In this document: piece by piece, positions 6,771 to 13,746 of the stretch
How the letters are laid out: each line of letters opens with the position of its first letter
How positions within the stretch are numbered: position 1 is the first letter of the stretch
Origin: Bacillota bacterium
Lineage (GTDB): Bacteria; Bacillota; Clostridia; Lachnospirales; Cellulosilyticaceae
Assembly: GCA_023393125.1 (NCBI GenBank)
Contig: JAEWMQ010000071.1
Coordinates: 1-13,746, forward strand
DNA length: 13,746 nt
Direction of reading: 5' to 3'
The notes under the pieces: generated by a model
What the model was told of the DNA's origin: nothing
The model's input: the letters and a program-made list of their open reading frames with translations, nothing else
Database searches by the model: none
Translations under genes and position numbers: made by a program

Positions 6771-7199
6771 ATGTTAGTAGATTTAATGAATGTAGCGATT
6801 TATTCGGTAATTGGTGTGATTTTAATGATAGTAGGTTGCTTTTTAGTAGACCTAGCCATTCCATGTAATTTCCCGGAAGAAATTAAGAAAGGCAATCAAG
6901 CTGTTGGCTTTATTATGGCAGGTGCATCTATTGCTATTGGTATTATTGTAAAAAGTGCAGTGATGTCACCAGCAGCAACAGCAGTTATGGAGCAAACTTT
7001 AGTAGAAGGCATTATAGGAACACTTCTTTATTCAGTAGCGGGCATTATACTTTGTATTTTAGGTTATTTAATTATGCTTTTATTTAATAAAAAGTACAAT
7101 TTAAATGATGAAATTGGTAAAGGTAATACTGCTGCGGGTATTATGATTATGGGAATGTTCATAGGTCTTGGTATTGTTATAAGCGGGGTTATTTTTTAA
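6771..7199 (+). CDS. DUF350 (UPF0719, YjfL-like) membrane protein
   Basis: A 142-residue inner-membrane protein with four hydrophobic segments. It consists of two similar halves: each has a YSV-x-G-x-I-L membrane segment, then a charged loop EI-x-KGN-x-A-x-G, then a second Gly-rich segment. The loops are EEIKKGNQAVG in the first half and DEIGKGNTAAG in the second, the hallmark of DUF350. E. coli YjfL belongs to this family and lies in a cluster with a glutathionylspermidine-synthetase-like ATP-grasp protein, which also points towards polyamines. Function is unknown. GGGGGAG precedes the ATG, only 16 bp after the DUF4178 gene and 71 bp before the aminopropyltransferase gene, so one transcript is expected. 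Confidence 0.88.
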   Translation: MLVDLMNVAIYSVIGVILMIVGCFLVDLAIPCNFPEEIKKGNQAVGFIMAGASIAIGIIVKSAVMSPAATAVMEQTLVEGIIGTLLYSVAGIILCILGYLIMLLFNKKYNLNDEIGKGNTAAGIMIMGMFIGLGIVISGVIF

Positions 7200-7270
7200 T
7201 AGTAAACAAAGTAATTTAGTAAAAATAAAGGATGAATTAAAAAAGGAAAAGACGGAACAGGGGAAATCAC

Positions 7271-8797
7271 GTGACGAATGAAAAGGAATTCAATGTAAGG
7301 CTATTAATGCTTACGACATTACTCATATCAGGTTGCTCTATTATTTATGAGGTGCTGATTAGTTCGGTAAGTTCTTATTTAGTAGGAGATAGTATTAAGC
7401 AGTTTTCCATTACTATAGGTCTGTATATGAGTGCTATGGGAATAGGTTCTTATTTATCAAGGTATTTAAAAAAGGAATTATTTGATTGGTTTGTATTTGT
7501 AGAGATTGGAGTAGGAATCATAGGTGGATTTACTACTGTAATCTTATTTTGGGCTTATCTTTATATGGAAGCCTATGCTTTAGTCATGTATATACAAATC
7601 ATTTTGATCGGTATTTTAGTAGGCTTGGAAATTCCACTTTTAACGAGGATTATAGAGGAGAACAATCCTAATTTAAGGGTGACATTATCTACTTTATTTA
7701 GTTTTGATTATATTGGTGGATTAGTAGGCTCTATTGCTTTTCCATTGTTATTATTACCTCAATTTGGCTATTTTGCTACGGCTTTTATTACGGGTAGTCT
7801 TAATATTACGGTAGCCATCATTATTGTTTATGAGTATCGTAAGAAAATCAAAAATAGTAGGCTTTTTGGAGGTATAGCAGGAATTAGCTTGGTGGTAATG
7901 ATATTAGGTTCTCTATTCTCAGCAGATATTGCTAATAATATTGAAGGTCACCTTTATAGAGACCAAGTTATCTTTTCACAGCAAACACCTTATCAAAAAT
8001 TAGTGATGACTAAGCATAAAGATGATTTAAGACTTTTTATAGATGGGAATTTGCAGTTTAGTAGCAGTGATGAATACCGTTATCATGAAAGTTTAGTACA
8101 TATCCCAATGATGGCAACTCCTCATAAGGAAAAAGTGCTTATTTTAGGTGGTGGAGATGGGCTAGCCGTTAGGGAGCTTCTTAAATATGACGAAATAAAA
8201 GAAATTACTTTAGTAGACCTAGATGCGGAGATTGTAGAGTTATGTAAGACGAACCCTCAGATAACAGCAGTTAATCAAGGGGCATTAAGTAGTGAAAAGC
8301 TAAATATTGTTATAGAGGATGCTTATAAGTATCTAGAAAACTCACAAGAGTTCTTTGATATCATTATCATTGACCTTCCAGATCCTAATAATGATGCTTT
8401 GAATAAGCTTTATACCAATATTTTTTACCGCTTAGCAGCTAATCGTTTAACAGAGACGGGAGTAATGAGTATCCAATCCACCAGTCCTTATTATGCACCT
8501 AAGGCCTTTTGGTGTATTAATAAGACTATAAAAGAGGAAGGATTGGAAGTCATTCCTTATCATGTACAAGTCCCAAGCTTCGGAGACTGGGGATTTCAAC
8601 TAGTATCTAAAAATAAAATCGATATAGGTAAGCTAAAGTTAGAAGTACCTACTAGATTTCTAAATGAGGAGACATTAGAGAGGCTATTTGCCTTTAGTAA
8701 GGATGAAAAGATAGATGAAGGTAAAATACTGGCAAACACTTTATCTAGACCGCAGCTTATAGAATATTATCTAGAAGCTGCTAATGAGTGGCGCTAG
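7271..8797 (+). CDS. speE: Membrane-anchored spermidine-synthase-type polyamine aminopropyltransferase
   Basis: A 508-residue protein of two parts. Residues about 12-215 contain roughly seven membrane helices. Residues about 230-480 form a spermidine-synthase methyltransferase-like fold. Expected active-site motifs are present: DEYRYHE (Y271, H272, E273), the nucleotide-binding GGGDG (D296), VDLD (D316, D318) and DLPDP (D368, D371), so it should be able to transfer an aminopropyl group from decarboxylated S-adenosylmethionine to an amine acceptor. The acceptor is unknown; membrane SpeE forms are poorly characterised. The start is GTG at 7271, with AGGGG a few bases before; the frame upstream hits TAA at 7238 without another start. 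It is the last gene of the operon. The TAG overlaps the stop codon of the convergent araC gene and no terminator fits between them. Confidence 0.92.
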   Translation: MTNEKEFNVRLLMLTTLLISGCSIIYEVLISSVSSYLVGDSIKQFSITIGLYMSAMGIGSYLSRYLKKELFDWFVFVEIGVGIIGGFTTVILFWAYLYMEAYALVMYIQIILIGILVGLEIPLLTRIIEENNPNLRVTLSTLFSFDYIGGLVGSIAFPLLLLPQFGYFATAFITGSLNITVAIIIVYEYRKKIKNSRLFGGIAGISLVVMILGSLFSADIANNIEGHLYRDQVIFSQQTPYQKLVMTKHKDDLRLFIDGNLQFSSSDEYRYHESLVHIPMMATPHKEKVLILGGGDGLAVRELLKYDEIKEITLVDLDAEIVELCKTNPQITAVNQGALSSEKLNIVIEDAYKYLENSQEFFDIIIIDLPDPNNDALNKLYTNIFYRLAANRLTETGVMSIQSTSPYYAPKAFWCINKTIKEEGLEVIPYHVQVPSFGDWGFQLVSKNKIDIGKLKLEVPTRFLNEETLERLFAFSKDEKIDEGKILANTLSRPQLIEYYLEAANEWR

Positions 8798-9699
8798 ATT
8801 AACTGAACATAAAGGGCTTTACAGGTAGAACGATATTCTTTTGGTGTTGTATGGTATTTAGCTTTAAATAATTTATTGAAATAAGAAATATTATCGAAAC
8901 CTACCTCTAAGGCGATGTCCATAATGGGTAGGTTTTTTGTATGTAAATAATCGGCAGCTAGCTCTAAACGCTGAGTATTTATATACTGCACGCAGGTCAT
9001 ACCTGTATATTTCTTAAAGAAATTCATAAAGTAATAGTCACTAAAATGACAAATGCTAGCTAGTTCTTTAATGGTAAGAGGTTTACTTAGATTTTGCCCG
9101 ATGTAATCCAAAACTAATTTAAGTTTCTCAGGATGAGAGTTGTTTAATGTAACATGATAATTTTTCTGTGCGAGGCCCTCTGAAAAAAGCACAGAAAAAA
9201 ATTCAAATAAAGTAGCTTTAATACCTAATTCAAAGCCTTCTTTTTGCTCTGTATAAAGAAGATTAAGCTGATGAAATAAAGCTAGAAGTCTAGGATAGCC
9301 AGCGTCCTTAGAACGAACGATATAAGGAAAAGTATATTGTGAGTCAAATATAGGCGCTAGATACTTAATAGAACAAGCATCTGGTGTTTTCAAATTAAGC
9401 ATGCTGAGATTAAAAACAAAAGTATCTGAAGTCATAGAAGAAGAGGGATTTTGGTGGATATCATGCAAAATAAAAGGGGTAATGATAATCAAATCCCCGG
9501 CTTTAACTTCATAGGATTCTAAATTAATGTGATAAAGAGCGGTTCCCTCCTGGATAAGTGTAAATTCCATTTCTTCATGCCAGTGGAGAGGGAGCAAAGT
9601 AAAATGCTCAGGAATGCGGCAGTGGTATTTCATAATGGGGAGAAGGAAATCACCATGGCTATTATTTTCTTTTAAACTCAAATCTTTTTTTGGAATCAT
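8794..9699 (-). CDS. AraC-family transcriptional regulator with cupin sensor domain
   Basis: A cytoplasmic DNA-binding regulator of 301 residues. The N-terminal half is a cupin-like ligand domain: LLPLHWHEEMEFTLIQEGTA followed by YEVKAGDLIIITPFILHDI. The C-terminal 100 residues hold the double helix-turn-helix: LTIKELASICHFSDYYFMNF, KKYTGMTCVQYI, then IMDIALEVGFDNISYFNKLF and TPKEYR, all standard for AraC/XylS. An earlier in-frame ATG exists at 9703-9705, but GAGG (CCTC at 9707-9710) is only 1 nt from it and 7 nt from the ATG at 9697-9699, so the second ATG is the better start. It is divergent from the GH31 gene, the natural target, and probably senses a sugar. Its stop overlaps the aminopropyltransferase stop. 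Confidence 0.92.
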   Translation of the reverse strand: MIPKKDLSLKENNSHGDFLLPIMKYHCRIPEHFTLLPLHWHEEMEFTLIQEGTALYHINLESYEVKAGDLIIITPFILHDIHQNPSSSMTSDTFVFNLSMLNLKTPDACSIKYLAPIFDSQYTFPYIVRSKDAGYPRLLALFHQLNLLYTEQKEGFELGIKATLFEFFSVLFSEGLAQKNYHVTLNNSHPEKLKLVLDYIGQNLSKPLTIKELASICHFSDYYFMNFFKKYTGMTCVQYINTQRLELAADYLHTKNLPIMDIALEVGFDNISYFNKLFKAKYHTTPKEYRSTCKALYVQLI

Positions 9700-9737
9700 T
9701 TTCATACCTCAATAGCATAATAGTGTTAGTTTTGATG

Positions 9738-9757
9738 GATATTTTGCAAGAAATATC
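9738..9757. promoter_or_regulatory. Candidate operator: GATATTT-6-AAATATC inverted repeat over the GH31 -35 box
   Basis: Perfect 7-bp arms (9738-9744 and 9751-9757) flank TGCAAG in the araC/GH31 divergent region. The repeat covers the predicted -35 box TTGCAA (9744-9749) and lies 39 bp from the araC start, so it could serve both genes. AraC-type proteins more often bind direct repeats, so binding by this regulator is inference. Confidence 0.4.
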
Positions 9758-9773
9758 TAATTTTTTATATTAT
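9744..9773 (+). promoter_or_regulatory. Predicted promoter of the GH31 gene
   Basis: TTGCAA (9744-9749) and TATTAT (9768-9773) are 18 bases apart; an overlapping TATAAT occupies 9771-9776. The start would lie near 9780, about 35 nt upstream of the ATG. The weak -35 box is typical of an activator-dependent promoter. Confidence 0.45.
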
Positions 9774-9815
9774 AATAGCATATATGAAATAGTTGGTAAA
9801 CAAGGAGGGCTAAAG

Positions 9816-11888
9816 ATGATTAAACGTTATGTATATGGTGAACCGATAGAAACAGAAGCAGTCGTGAAAAAATTAGTAGCTACAGAAGAAGTAGTTCCTT
9901 ATTTCACAGTAACCGAAACGAAAGAGACATATGTTTTAGAATATGACATGAATAAATATGACCATTTATATGGGCTTGGTGAAAATATAAGAGGCATTAA
10001 TAAAAGAGGTTATATTTATGAAAGTAACTGCACAGACGATCCTCAGCATGATGAAGGAAAACGTTCTTTATATGGTGCTCATAATTTCCTTGTAGTCAAA
10101 GGTAAAAAGACTTTTGGATTATTCATTGATATGCCTAGTACAGTGATTTTTGACTGTGGTTATACTCATAAAGATCAGCTTAAGATAACTATTACAAGTA
10201 AAGACTTTGATTTATACATCATAGAAGAAGAAAACTTTAATGCCATTATCAAGGCTTTTCGTGAGCTTATAGGGCAAAGTTATATACCACCTAAATGGGC
10301 TTTTGGCTATCAACAAAGCCGTTGGGGCTATAAAAATGAAGAAGATTTAAAAACGGTGGTAGCTGGTTATAGAGAAAATCATATTCCTTTAGATGCTATT
10401 TATATGGATATTGATTTTATGGATAACTTTAAGGATTTTACCATCGATTCTAATGGTTTTTCGGATTTTAAGGCAACTGTTGGGGAGTTAAAGGAACAAG
10501 GGATACGTCTTGTACCTATTGTAGATGCAGGGGTAAAAATAGAAAAAGGCTATGATGTTTACGAAGAAGGTGTAGAAAAGGGTTATTTCTGTACCAATGA
10601 AAAAGGTGAAAACTTTGTAGCTGCTGTTTGGCCAGGACACGTACATTTTCCAGATTTCCTAAACAAAGATGCTAGAAAATGGTTTGGTGAAAAGTATAAG
10701 GTATTATTGGACCAAGGTATAGAAGGTTTTTGGAATGATATGAATGAGCCTGCTATTTTCTATACACCTGAAGGCTTAAAAGAAGCTTTTGAAAAGGTAG
10801 ACGAAATTAGGAAGAAAGATAATATAGGTATTTATGAATACTTTGACCTTAAAGATTCAGTCTCTCATACAGGTAATAGTCCTAAAGATTATCAGCGTTT
10901 TTATCATCGAGTAGGGGATAAACGTATTCGTCATGATAAGGTACATAATTTATATGGTTATAATATGACAAGAGCAGCAGGGGAAGCTTTTGAAACTTTA
11001 GAGCCAGACAAAAGGATTCTGATGTTCTCTAGAGCTTCTTATATAGGAATGCATCGCTATGGAGGTATTTGGACAGGGGACAATATGTCTTGGTGGAGCC
11101 ATTTGCTTTTAAATATCAAGATGATGCCATCGCTTAATATGTGTGGTATTTTATATACGGGTGCAGATATTGGTGGCTTTGGTGGTCATACCACAGAAGA
11201 TTTACTTTTAAGATGGCTACAATTTGGGTGTTTTACACCTCTTATGAGAAATCATTCAGCATTAGGTACTAGAGAACAAGAGGCTTATCAGTTTGCAGAT
11301 TTAGAAAGCTTCAAAAATATTATAGGTATTCGTTATGGTTTAGTACCTTATTTATATAGTGAATATATGAAGGCAGCGCTTCGTAATGAGCTCTATTTTA
11401 GAACGCTTATGATGGATTATCCAGAAGATAGCTTTGCTGAAAATGTGGAAGATCAATTAATGGTAGGAGAAAGTCTTATGATTGCTCCGATTTATGAGCA
11501 AAACGCTAGAGGACGCTACGTTTATCTACCTGAAGAAATGTTAATGGTGAAATTCAGAAGTCTTACAGATAGAACATATAAGGTAATGGAAAAGGGACAT
11601 CATTATATAGAAGTAGAGCTTGAAGAAATGGTATGCTTTATTAAACCAAACCACTTTGTACCACTTTGTAGTGGTGGAGAATTTATAGAAGCATTAGATG
11701 AAAGTCAACTAGAGTTATGTGGTTTCATAAAAGATAAGGCTTTATATGAACTCTATCAAGATGATGGTTTCAGTAAAGATTATCATAATCCAGCCAATTT
11801 CAGCATGATTGAAGTGAGTAGAGAAAATAGTTCATTACAAGTTACTTGTAATAACAAAGGACTTAACTTTAATCTAAGCCTATACTAA
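9816..11888 (+). CDS. GH31 alpha-glucosidase, probably isomaltose-preferring
   Basis: An intracellular glycoside hydrolase of 690 residues with no signal peptide, releasing glucose from non-reducing alpha-glucosidic ends. The GH31 signatures are intact: nucleophile D308 in FWNDMNEPAIF and acid/base D422 in GIWTGDNMSWW; also YMDIDFM, FSRASYIGMHRYGG, and TGADIGGFGG. The order and wording closely follow the Ruminococcus (Blautia) obeum enzyme Ro-alphaG1 as I remember it, including YGLGEN..GINKRGY and EQNARGRYVYLPEEM. That enzyme prefers alpha-1,6 linkages owing to W169, and W170 in QSRWGY occupies the same place here. The start is ATG 9816, preceded by AAGGAGGG. An in-frame ATG at 9690 would overlap araC and lacks a ribosome binding site. 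Probably controlled by the divergent AraC protein. Confidence 0.95.
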   Translation: MIKRYVYGEPIETEAVVKKLVATEEVVPYFTVTETKETYVLEYDMNKYDHLYGLGENIRGINKRGYIYESNCTDDPQHDEGKRSLYGAHNFLVVKGKKTFGLFIDMPSTVIFDCGYTHKDQLKITITSKDFDLYIIEEENFNAIIKAFRELIGQSYIPPKWAFGYQQSRWGYKNEEDLKTVVAGYRENHIPLDAIYMDIDFMDNFKDFTIDSNGFSDFKATVGELKEQGIRLVPIVDAGVKIEKGYDVYEEGVEKGYFCTNEKGENFVAAVWPGHVHFPDFLNKDARKWFGEKYKVLLDQGIEGFWNDMNEPAIFYTPEGLKEAFEKVDEIRKKDNIGIYEYFDLKDSVSHTGNSPKDYQRFYHRVGDKRIRHDKVHNLYGYNMTRAAGEAFETLEPDKRILMFSRASYIGMHRYGGIWTGDNMSWWSHLLLNIKMMPSLNMCGILYTGADIGGFGGHTTEDLLLRWLQFGCFTPLMRNHSALGTREQEAYQFADLESFKNIIGIRYGLVPYLYSEYMKAALRNELYFRTLMMDYPEDSFAENVEDQLMVGESLMIAPIYEQNARGRYVYLPEEMLMVKFRSLTDRTYKVMEKGHHYIEVELEEMVCFIKPNHFVPLCSGGEFIEALDESQLELCGFIKDKALYELYQDDGFSKDYHNPANFSMIEVSRENSSLQVTCNNKGLNFNLSLY

Positions 11889-11890
11889 TC

Positions 11891-11947
11891 AAATAAAAAG
11901 CTAGAATTCATGAGTATTTTTGCTAATGGGTTCTAGCTTTTTTATTT
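11891..11947 (+). terminator. Intrinsic terminator of the GH31 gene
   Basis: AAATAAAAAGCTAGAA (11891-11906) pairs with TTCTAGCTTTTTTATTT (11931-11947) with one bulged base, extended by five more pairs (some G-U) around a 14-nt loop, with a T-run inside the right arm. It starts 3 bases after the stop codon. Confidence 0.85.
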
Positions 11948-12023
11948 ATAAGTTTTTAGATGTATAGAAATAGTGTTTCTTCGTAAAATAAAAAAGAATA
12001 ATAAAAGAAAGTGGAGCAGAAGA

Positions 12024-12701
12024 ATGAAAAAAGAGCAGACAGTTAGAATCCTTCTCTTTATTATAGGATTAATTATTCTAGGATTTGGTGCTAGATTACT
12101 TCTACTATCAGACATAGGAACATCAGGGATTGATGCTTTAGCCGTAGGTATAGCAACTCTTTTAGATCTTAGTTTTGGAATGGTCATGAATTTAATAAGC
12201 ATTACACTCATTATTATTGGTGCTATCTTAAAAAGAAGAGGTTTAGAATGGAAACCGATTGCCACCTCTATTCTGTATGGGATTATTTTTGATTTATGGG
12301 GATGGGTACTTTTTAACCGCTTTACTAGTCCCACAGAATCTTTCCATAAGGGGGTTATGTTTTTAATGGGGCTTATTATTGCAGCATTAGGAGGTGCCTT
12401 ATATATTTTAATGGAGATATCCACTAGCTCTGTAGATTATATGATGTTAGCTATAAAAGATAGATTTCACTTTTCTATACAAAATAGCAGAATCCTATTA
12501 GAGGTGCTATTTGTTATATCTGCATGGTTAGTAAGAGGGCCTATTGGAGTAGGAACAATCTGTATGATGTTATTATTTGGACCTATTTTGCAAATGAGTA
12601 TGAAACTATTAAAACCTTTACTAATTAAGCTATCCGTTTTAAAAGAGGAAATTAAGCCGACTGGTATAAAAATTCAGAAATATAGATTGAAAAATAAATG
12701 A
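12024..12701 (+). CDS. YczE/YitT-type integral membrane protein
   Basis: A 225-residue membrane protein with about five or six hydrophobic segments. It resembles the YczE/YyaS group: a first helix ending GARLLLLSDIGTSGIDALAV, then LSFGMVMNLISITLIIIGAIL and KRRGLEWKPIATSILYG, and later STSSVDYMMLAIKDRF and RGPIGVGTICMMLLFGPILQ. The repeated Gly-Thr/Ser-Ser/Gly-hydrophobic-Asp pattern (IGTSGID, STSSVD) is the family hallmark. No transported substrate or reaction is established. An upstream GTG at 11973 would add 17 basic residues and has no ribosome binding site; ATG at 12024 has GGAG (12013-12016) 7 nt before it and is chosen. It follows the GH31 terminator and precedes the cyclophilin gene by 50 bp, possibly on one transcript. 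Confidence 0.85.
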   Translation: MKKEQTVRILLFIIGLIILGFGARLLLLSDIGTSGIDALAVGIATLLDLSFGMVMNLISITLIIIGAILKRRGLEWKPIATSILYGIIFDLWGWVLFNRFTSPTESFHKGVMFLMGLIIAALGGALYILMEISTSSVDYMMLAIKDRFHFSIQNSRILLEVLFVISAWLVRGPIGVGTICMMLLFGPILQMSMKLLKPLLIKLSVLKEEIKPTGIKIQKYRLKNK

Positions 12702-12751
12702 ATAAGAAATAAAATGGTAAAGGCTAGAAACTAAAGAAAGAGGAATTTCTG

Positions 12752-13414
12752 ATGAACTTATTTAGAGACAGATATTTAAAGAACATAATTGGACTTATAT
12801 TTTTAATGACAACACTTATAATAGTTGCAGGTTGCAATCAAGTTAACGGCGGAAGTAATACTGCGAAAAAAGAGGCTGAGGCAATACAAACGACACCAAT
12901 TGTAACAATGATAGTAAAAGAGTATGGGACAGTGACCTTAGAGCTTTATCCAGATATGGCACCTAATACAGTTAATAATTTTATCACGTTAGCTAATGAA
13001 GGTTTTTATGATGGCCTTACTTTCCATCGTATTATTAAAGATTTTATGATTCAGGGTGGAGACCCATCTGGTGATGGCACTGGTGGTCCAAATTATAGTA
13101 TTCCTGGAGAATTTTCTGATAATGGCTATGAAGCCAATACGCTATTACACACCAAAGGTGTTATTTCTATGGCAAGAGCCATGGACCCTGATTCAGCAGG
13201 TAGTCAATTCTTTATTATGACAGCAGATACTCCTAATTTAGATGGAAGCTATGCTGCTTTTGGTAAAGTAACTTCAGGCTTAGATATAGTAGAGCAAATA
13301 GGAAATGTAGAAACAGATGGAAGTGATAGGCCTATTAAAGAGGTAGTAATAGAAAGTATTCGTGTAGATACAAATGGTGTAGCCGTTCCACCAGTTATTA
13401 AAGTAGAAGAATAA
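12752..13414 (+). CDS. Cyclophilin-type peptidyl-prolyl isomerase lipoprotein
   Basis: A 220-residue lipoprotein that should catalyse proline cis-trans isomerisation and help fold proteins outside the membrane. Residues 1-28 are a lipoprotein signal: basic N-terminus, hydrophobic core and IVAGC with lipidated C28, then a short Ser/Gly/Lys linker. The cyclophilin domain spans about 48-205. It has LELYPDMAPNTVNNFITLA, the catalytic arginine in TFHRIIKDFMIQGGDP, then GVISMARA, GSQFFIMTADTPNLDG and YAAFGKVTSG, all as expected for an active bacterial cyclophilin. The short acidic tail (VIKVEE) is unremarkable. AGAGG lies 8 nt before the ATG. A strong terminator follows, so it ends the unit. Confidence 0.95.
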   Translation: MNLFRDRYLKNIIGLIFLMTTLIIVAGCNQVNGGSNTAKKEAEAIQTTPIVTMIVKEYGTVTLELYPDMAPNTVNNFITLANEGFYDGLTFHRIIKDFMIQGGDPSGDGTGGPNYSIPGEFSDNGYEANTLLHTKGVISMARAMDPDSAGSQFFIMTADTPNLDGSYAAFGKVTSGLDIVEQIGNVETDGSDRPIKEVVIESIRVDTNGVAVPPVIKVEE

Positions 13415-13459
13415 AGGGATTTGATATAAAAGAGTTTATATTTATATAGAAGTATTAGA

Positions 13460-13512
13460 AATAAGAGGAAGGCTATTCCAAGTAAGGCTCAGGAATAGTT
13501 TTTCCTCTTATT
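13460..13512. terminator. Long intrinsic terminator between the cyclophilin gene and the rRNA-type promoter
   Basis: AATAAGAGGAA (13460-13470) pairs with TTCCTCTTATT (13502-13512), and the inner GGCTATTCC with GGAATAGTT (two G-U pairs, one bulge), around a 12-nt loop. The T-run overlaps the 3' arm. It insulates the downstream promoter from read-through. Confidence 0.85.
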
Positions 13513-13557
13513 TTTATGTGATTTTTTTATTCTGTTATTTTTTATTTAAAATTACTG

Positions 13558-13586
13558 TTGACATATGTAAGGAAGTGGTGTAGACT
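13558..13586 (+). promoter_or_regulatory. Strong promoter, probably of an rRNA operon
   Basis: Perfect -35 TTGACA (13558-13563), 17-base spacer, and TAGACT (13581-13586). The 45 bases before it are almost pure A/T in runs, resembling an UP element. Transcription would start near 13592. The features downstream suggest an rRNA operon, but no rRNA base lies in the window, so this is inference. Confidence 0.75.
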
Positions 13587-13591
13587 AATAC

Positions 13592-13746
13592 AAGTCAGCA
13601 GGAACAAGCGCTGATAACAAATGAACTTTGAAAACAAAATAGTAACTATAAACCAGTCGATTCATTACGTCTCTAATAAGAGATGAGAATCAGTACAACT
13701 TGTACTAAGTAATATAGTCAGTAGTAGAAATACTACACGGACAAAC
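13592..13746 (+). promoter_or_regulatory. Structured transcript leader with boxA-like antiterminator (pre-rRNA leader)
   Basis: No ORF is present. The leader has GAACTTTGAAAAC (13623-13635), which resembles the rrn boxA of Firmicutes, and a series of small hairpins: TCAGC/GCTGA (13595-13614), CGTCTCT-aata-AGAGATG (13668-13685), AGTAC/GTACT (13692-13706), and GTAGTA-GAAA-TACTAC (13721-13736) with a GNRA loop. Such tracts precede 16S rRNA in clostridia. The 16S gene would start just past the right edge. Confidence 0.6.

Noticed and set aside
9690..9815. N-terminal 42-codon extension of the GH31 frame starting at ATG 9690
   Set aside because: It overlaps the araC 5' end and the divergent promoter region, has no ribosome binding site, and encodes nothing like GH31, while ATG 9816 has AAGGAGGG in place.
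11973..12023. GTG start for the YczE-type protein at 11973
   Set aside because: It lacks a Shine-Dalgarno and adds a Lys/Arg-rich stretch before the first helix; ATG 12024 has GGAG at 7 nt.
11942..12424. 160-codon minus-strand ORF
   Set aside because: It lies antisense to the YczE-type gene, starts within it, and reads as low-information Ile/Pro/Lys-rich sequence.
1..13746. CRISPR array, insertion sequence, phage or attachment sites
   Set aside because: No regularly spaced repeats, transposase motifs, target duplications or integrase genes were seen.

Overview
The window looks like chromosomal DNA of a low-GC, spore-former-type Firmicute (Clostridia, probably a Lachnospiraceae relative). 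The basis is the strong AT bias, AGGAGG-type ribosome binding sites, sigma-A-like promoters, lipobox lipoproteins, an LplB/YtcP-type oligosaccharide ABC transporter, and a GH31 enzyme that closely resembles the Ruminococcus/Blautia obeum alpha-glucosidase as I remember it. No mobile element, CRISPR array, phage gene or tRNA is visible.

Layout. (1) Positions 1-2551, minus strand: a three-gene sugar-uptake operon in the order permease, permease, solute-binding lipoprotein. The last gene runs off the left edge, and no ATPase is present. (2) 2810-3830, minus strand: an MgtC/SapB-family membrane protein, preceded by a promoter and a 36-codon small ORF with a very strong Shine-Dalgarno, a possible leader peptide. 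(3) 3929-5435, plus strand: an unrecognised soluble protein with an H-x-x-D-x-E-H pattern like Vps62/NPP1-type proteins; a gene-poor stretch with one 26-codon small ORF; and a 106-aa protein of two tandem Bfd-type [2Fe-2S] domains ending in a perfect 19-bp terminator hairpin. (4) 5606-8797, plus strand: a three-gene operon encoding a DUF4178 protein (apparently fused through a membrane segment to a DUF4247-like exterior domain), a DUF350 membrane protein, and a membrane-anchored spermidine-synthase-type aminopropyltransferase. (5) 8794-11947: an AraC-family regulator (minus) divergent from a GH31 alpha-glucosidase (plus). The regulator's stop codon overlaps that of the aminopropyltransferase gene. 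(6) 12024-13414, plus strand: a YczE/YitT-type membrane protein and a cyclophilin lipoprotein. (7) 13415-13746: a terminator, then a consensus promoter with an AT-rich upstream tract and a structured, boxA-like leader, probably the start of an rRNA operon whose genes begin beyond the window.

How the parts work together. Two carbohydrate modules can be read: import of an unidentified oligosaccharide by the LplB/YtcP-type transporter, which presumably borrows a shared MsmX-like ATPase, and cytoplasmic hydrolysis of alpha-glucosides (probably isomaltose-type) by the GH31 enzyme under the divergent AraC regulator. The most intriguing block is the DUF4178/DUF4247-DUF350-aminopropyltransferase operon. 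It looks like a membrane-associated polyamine-linked system of unknown purpose, and the apparent fusion of two normally separate DUFs argues that they act as one physical unit.
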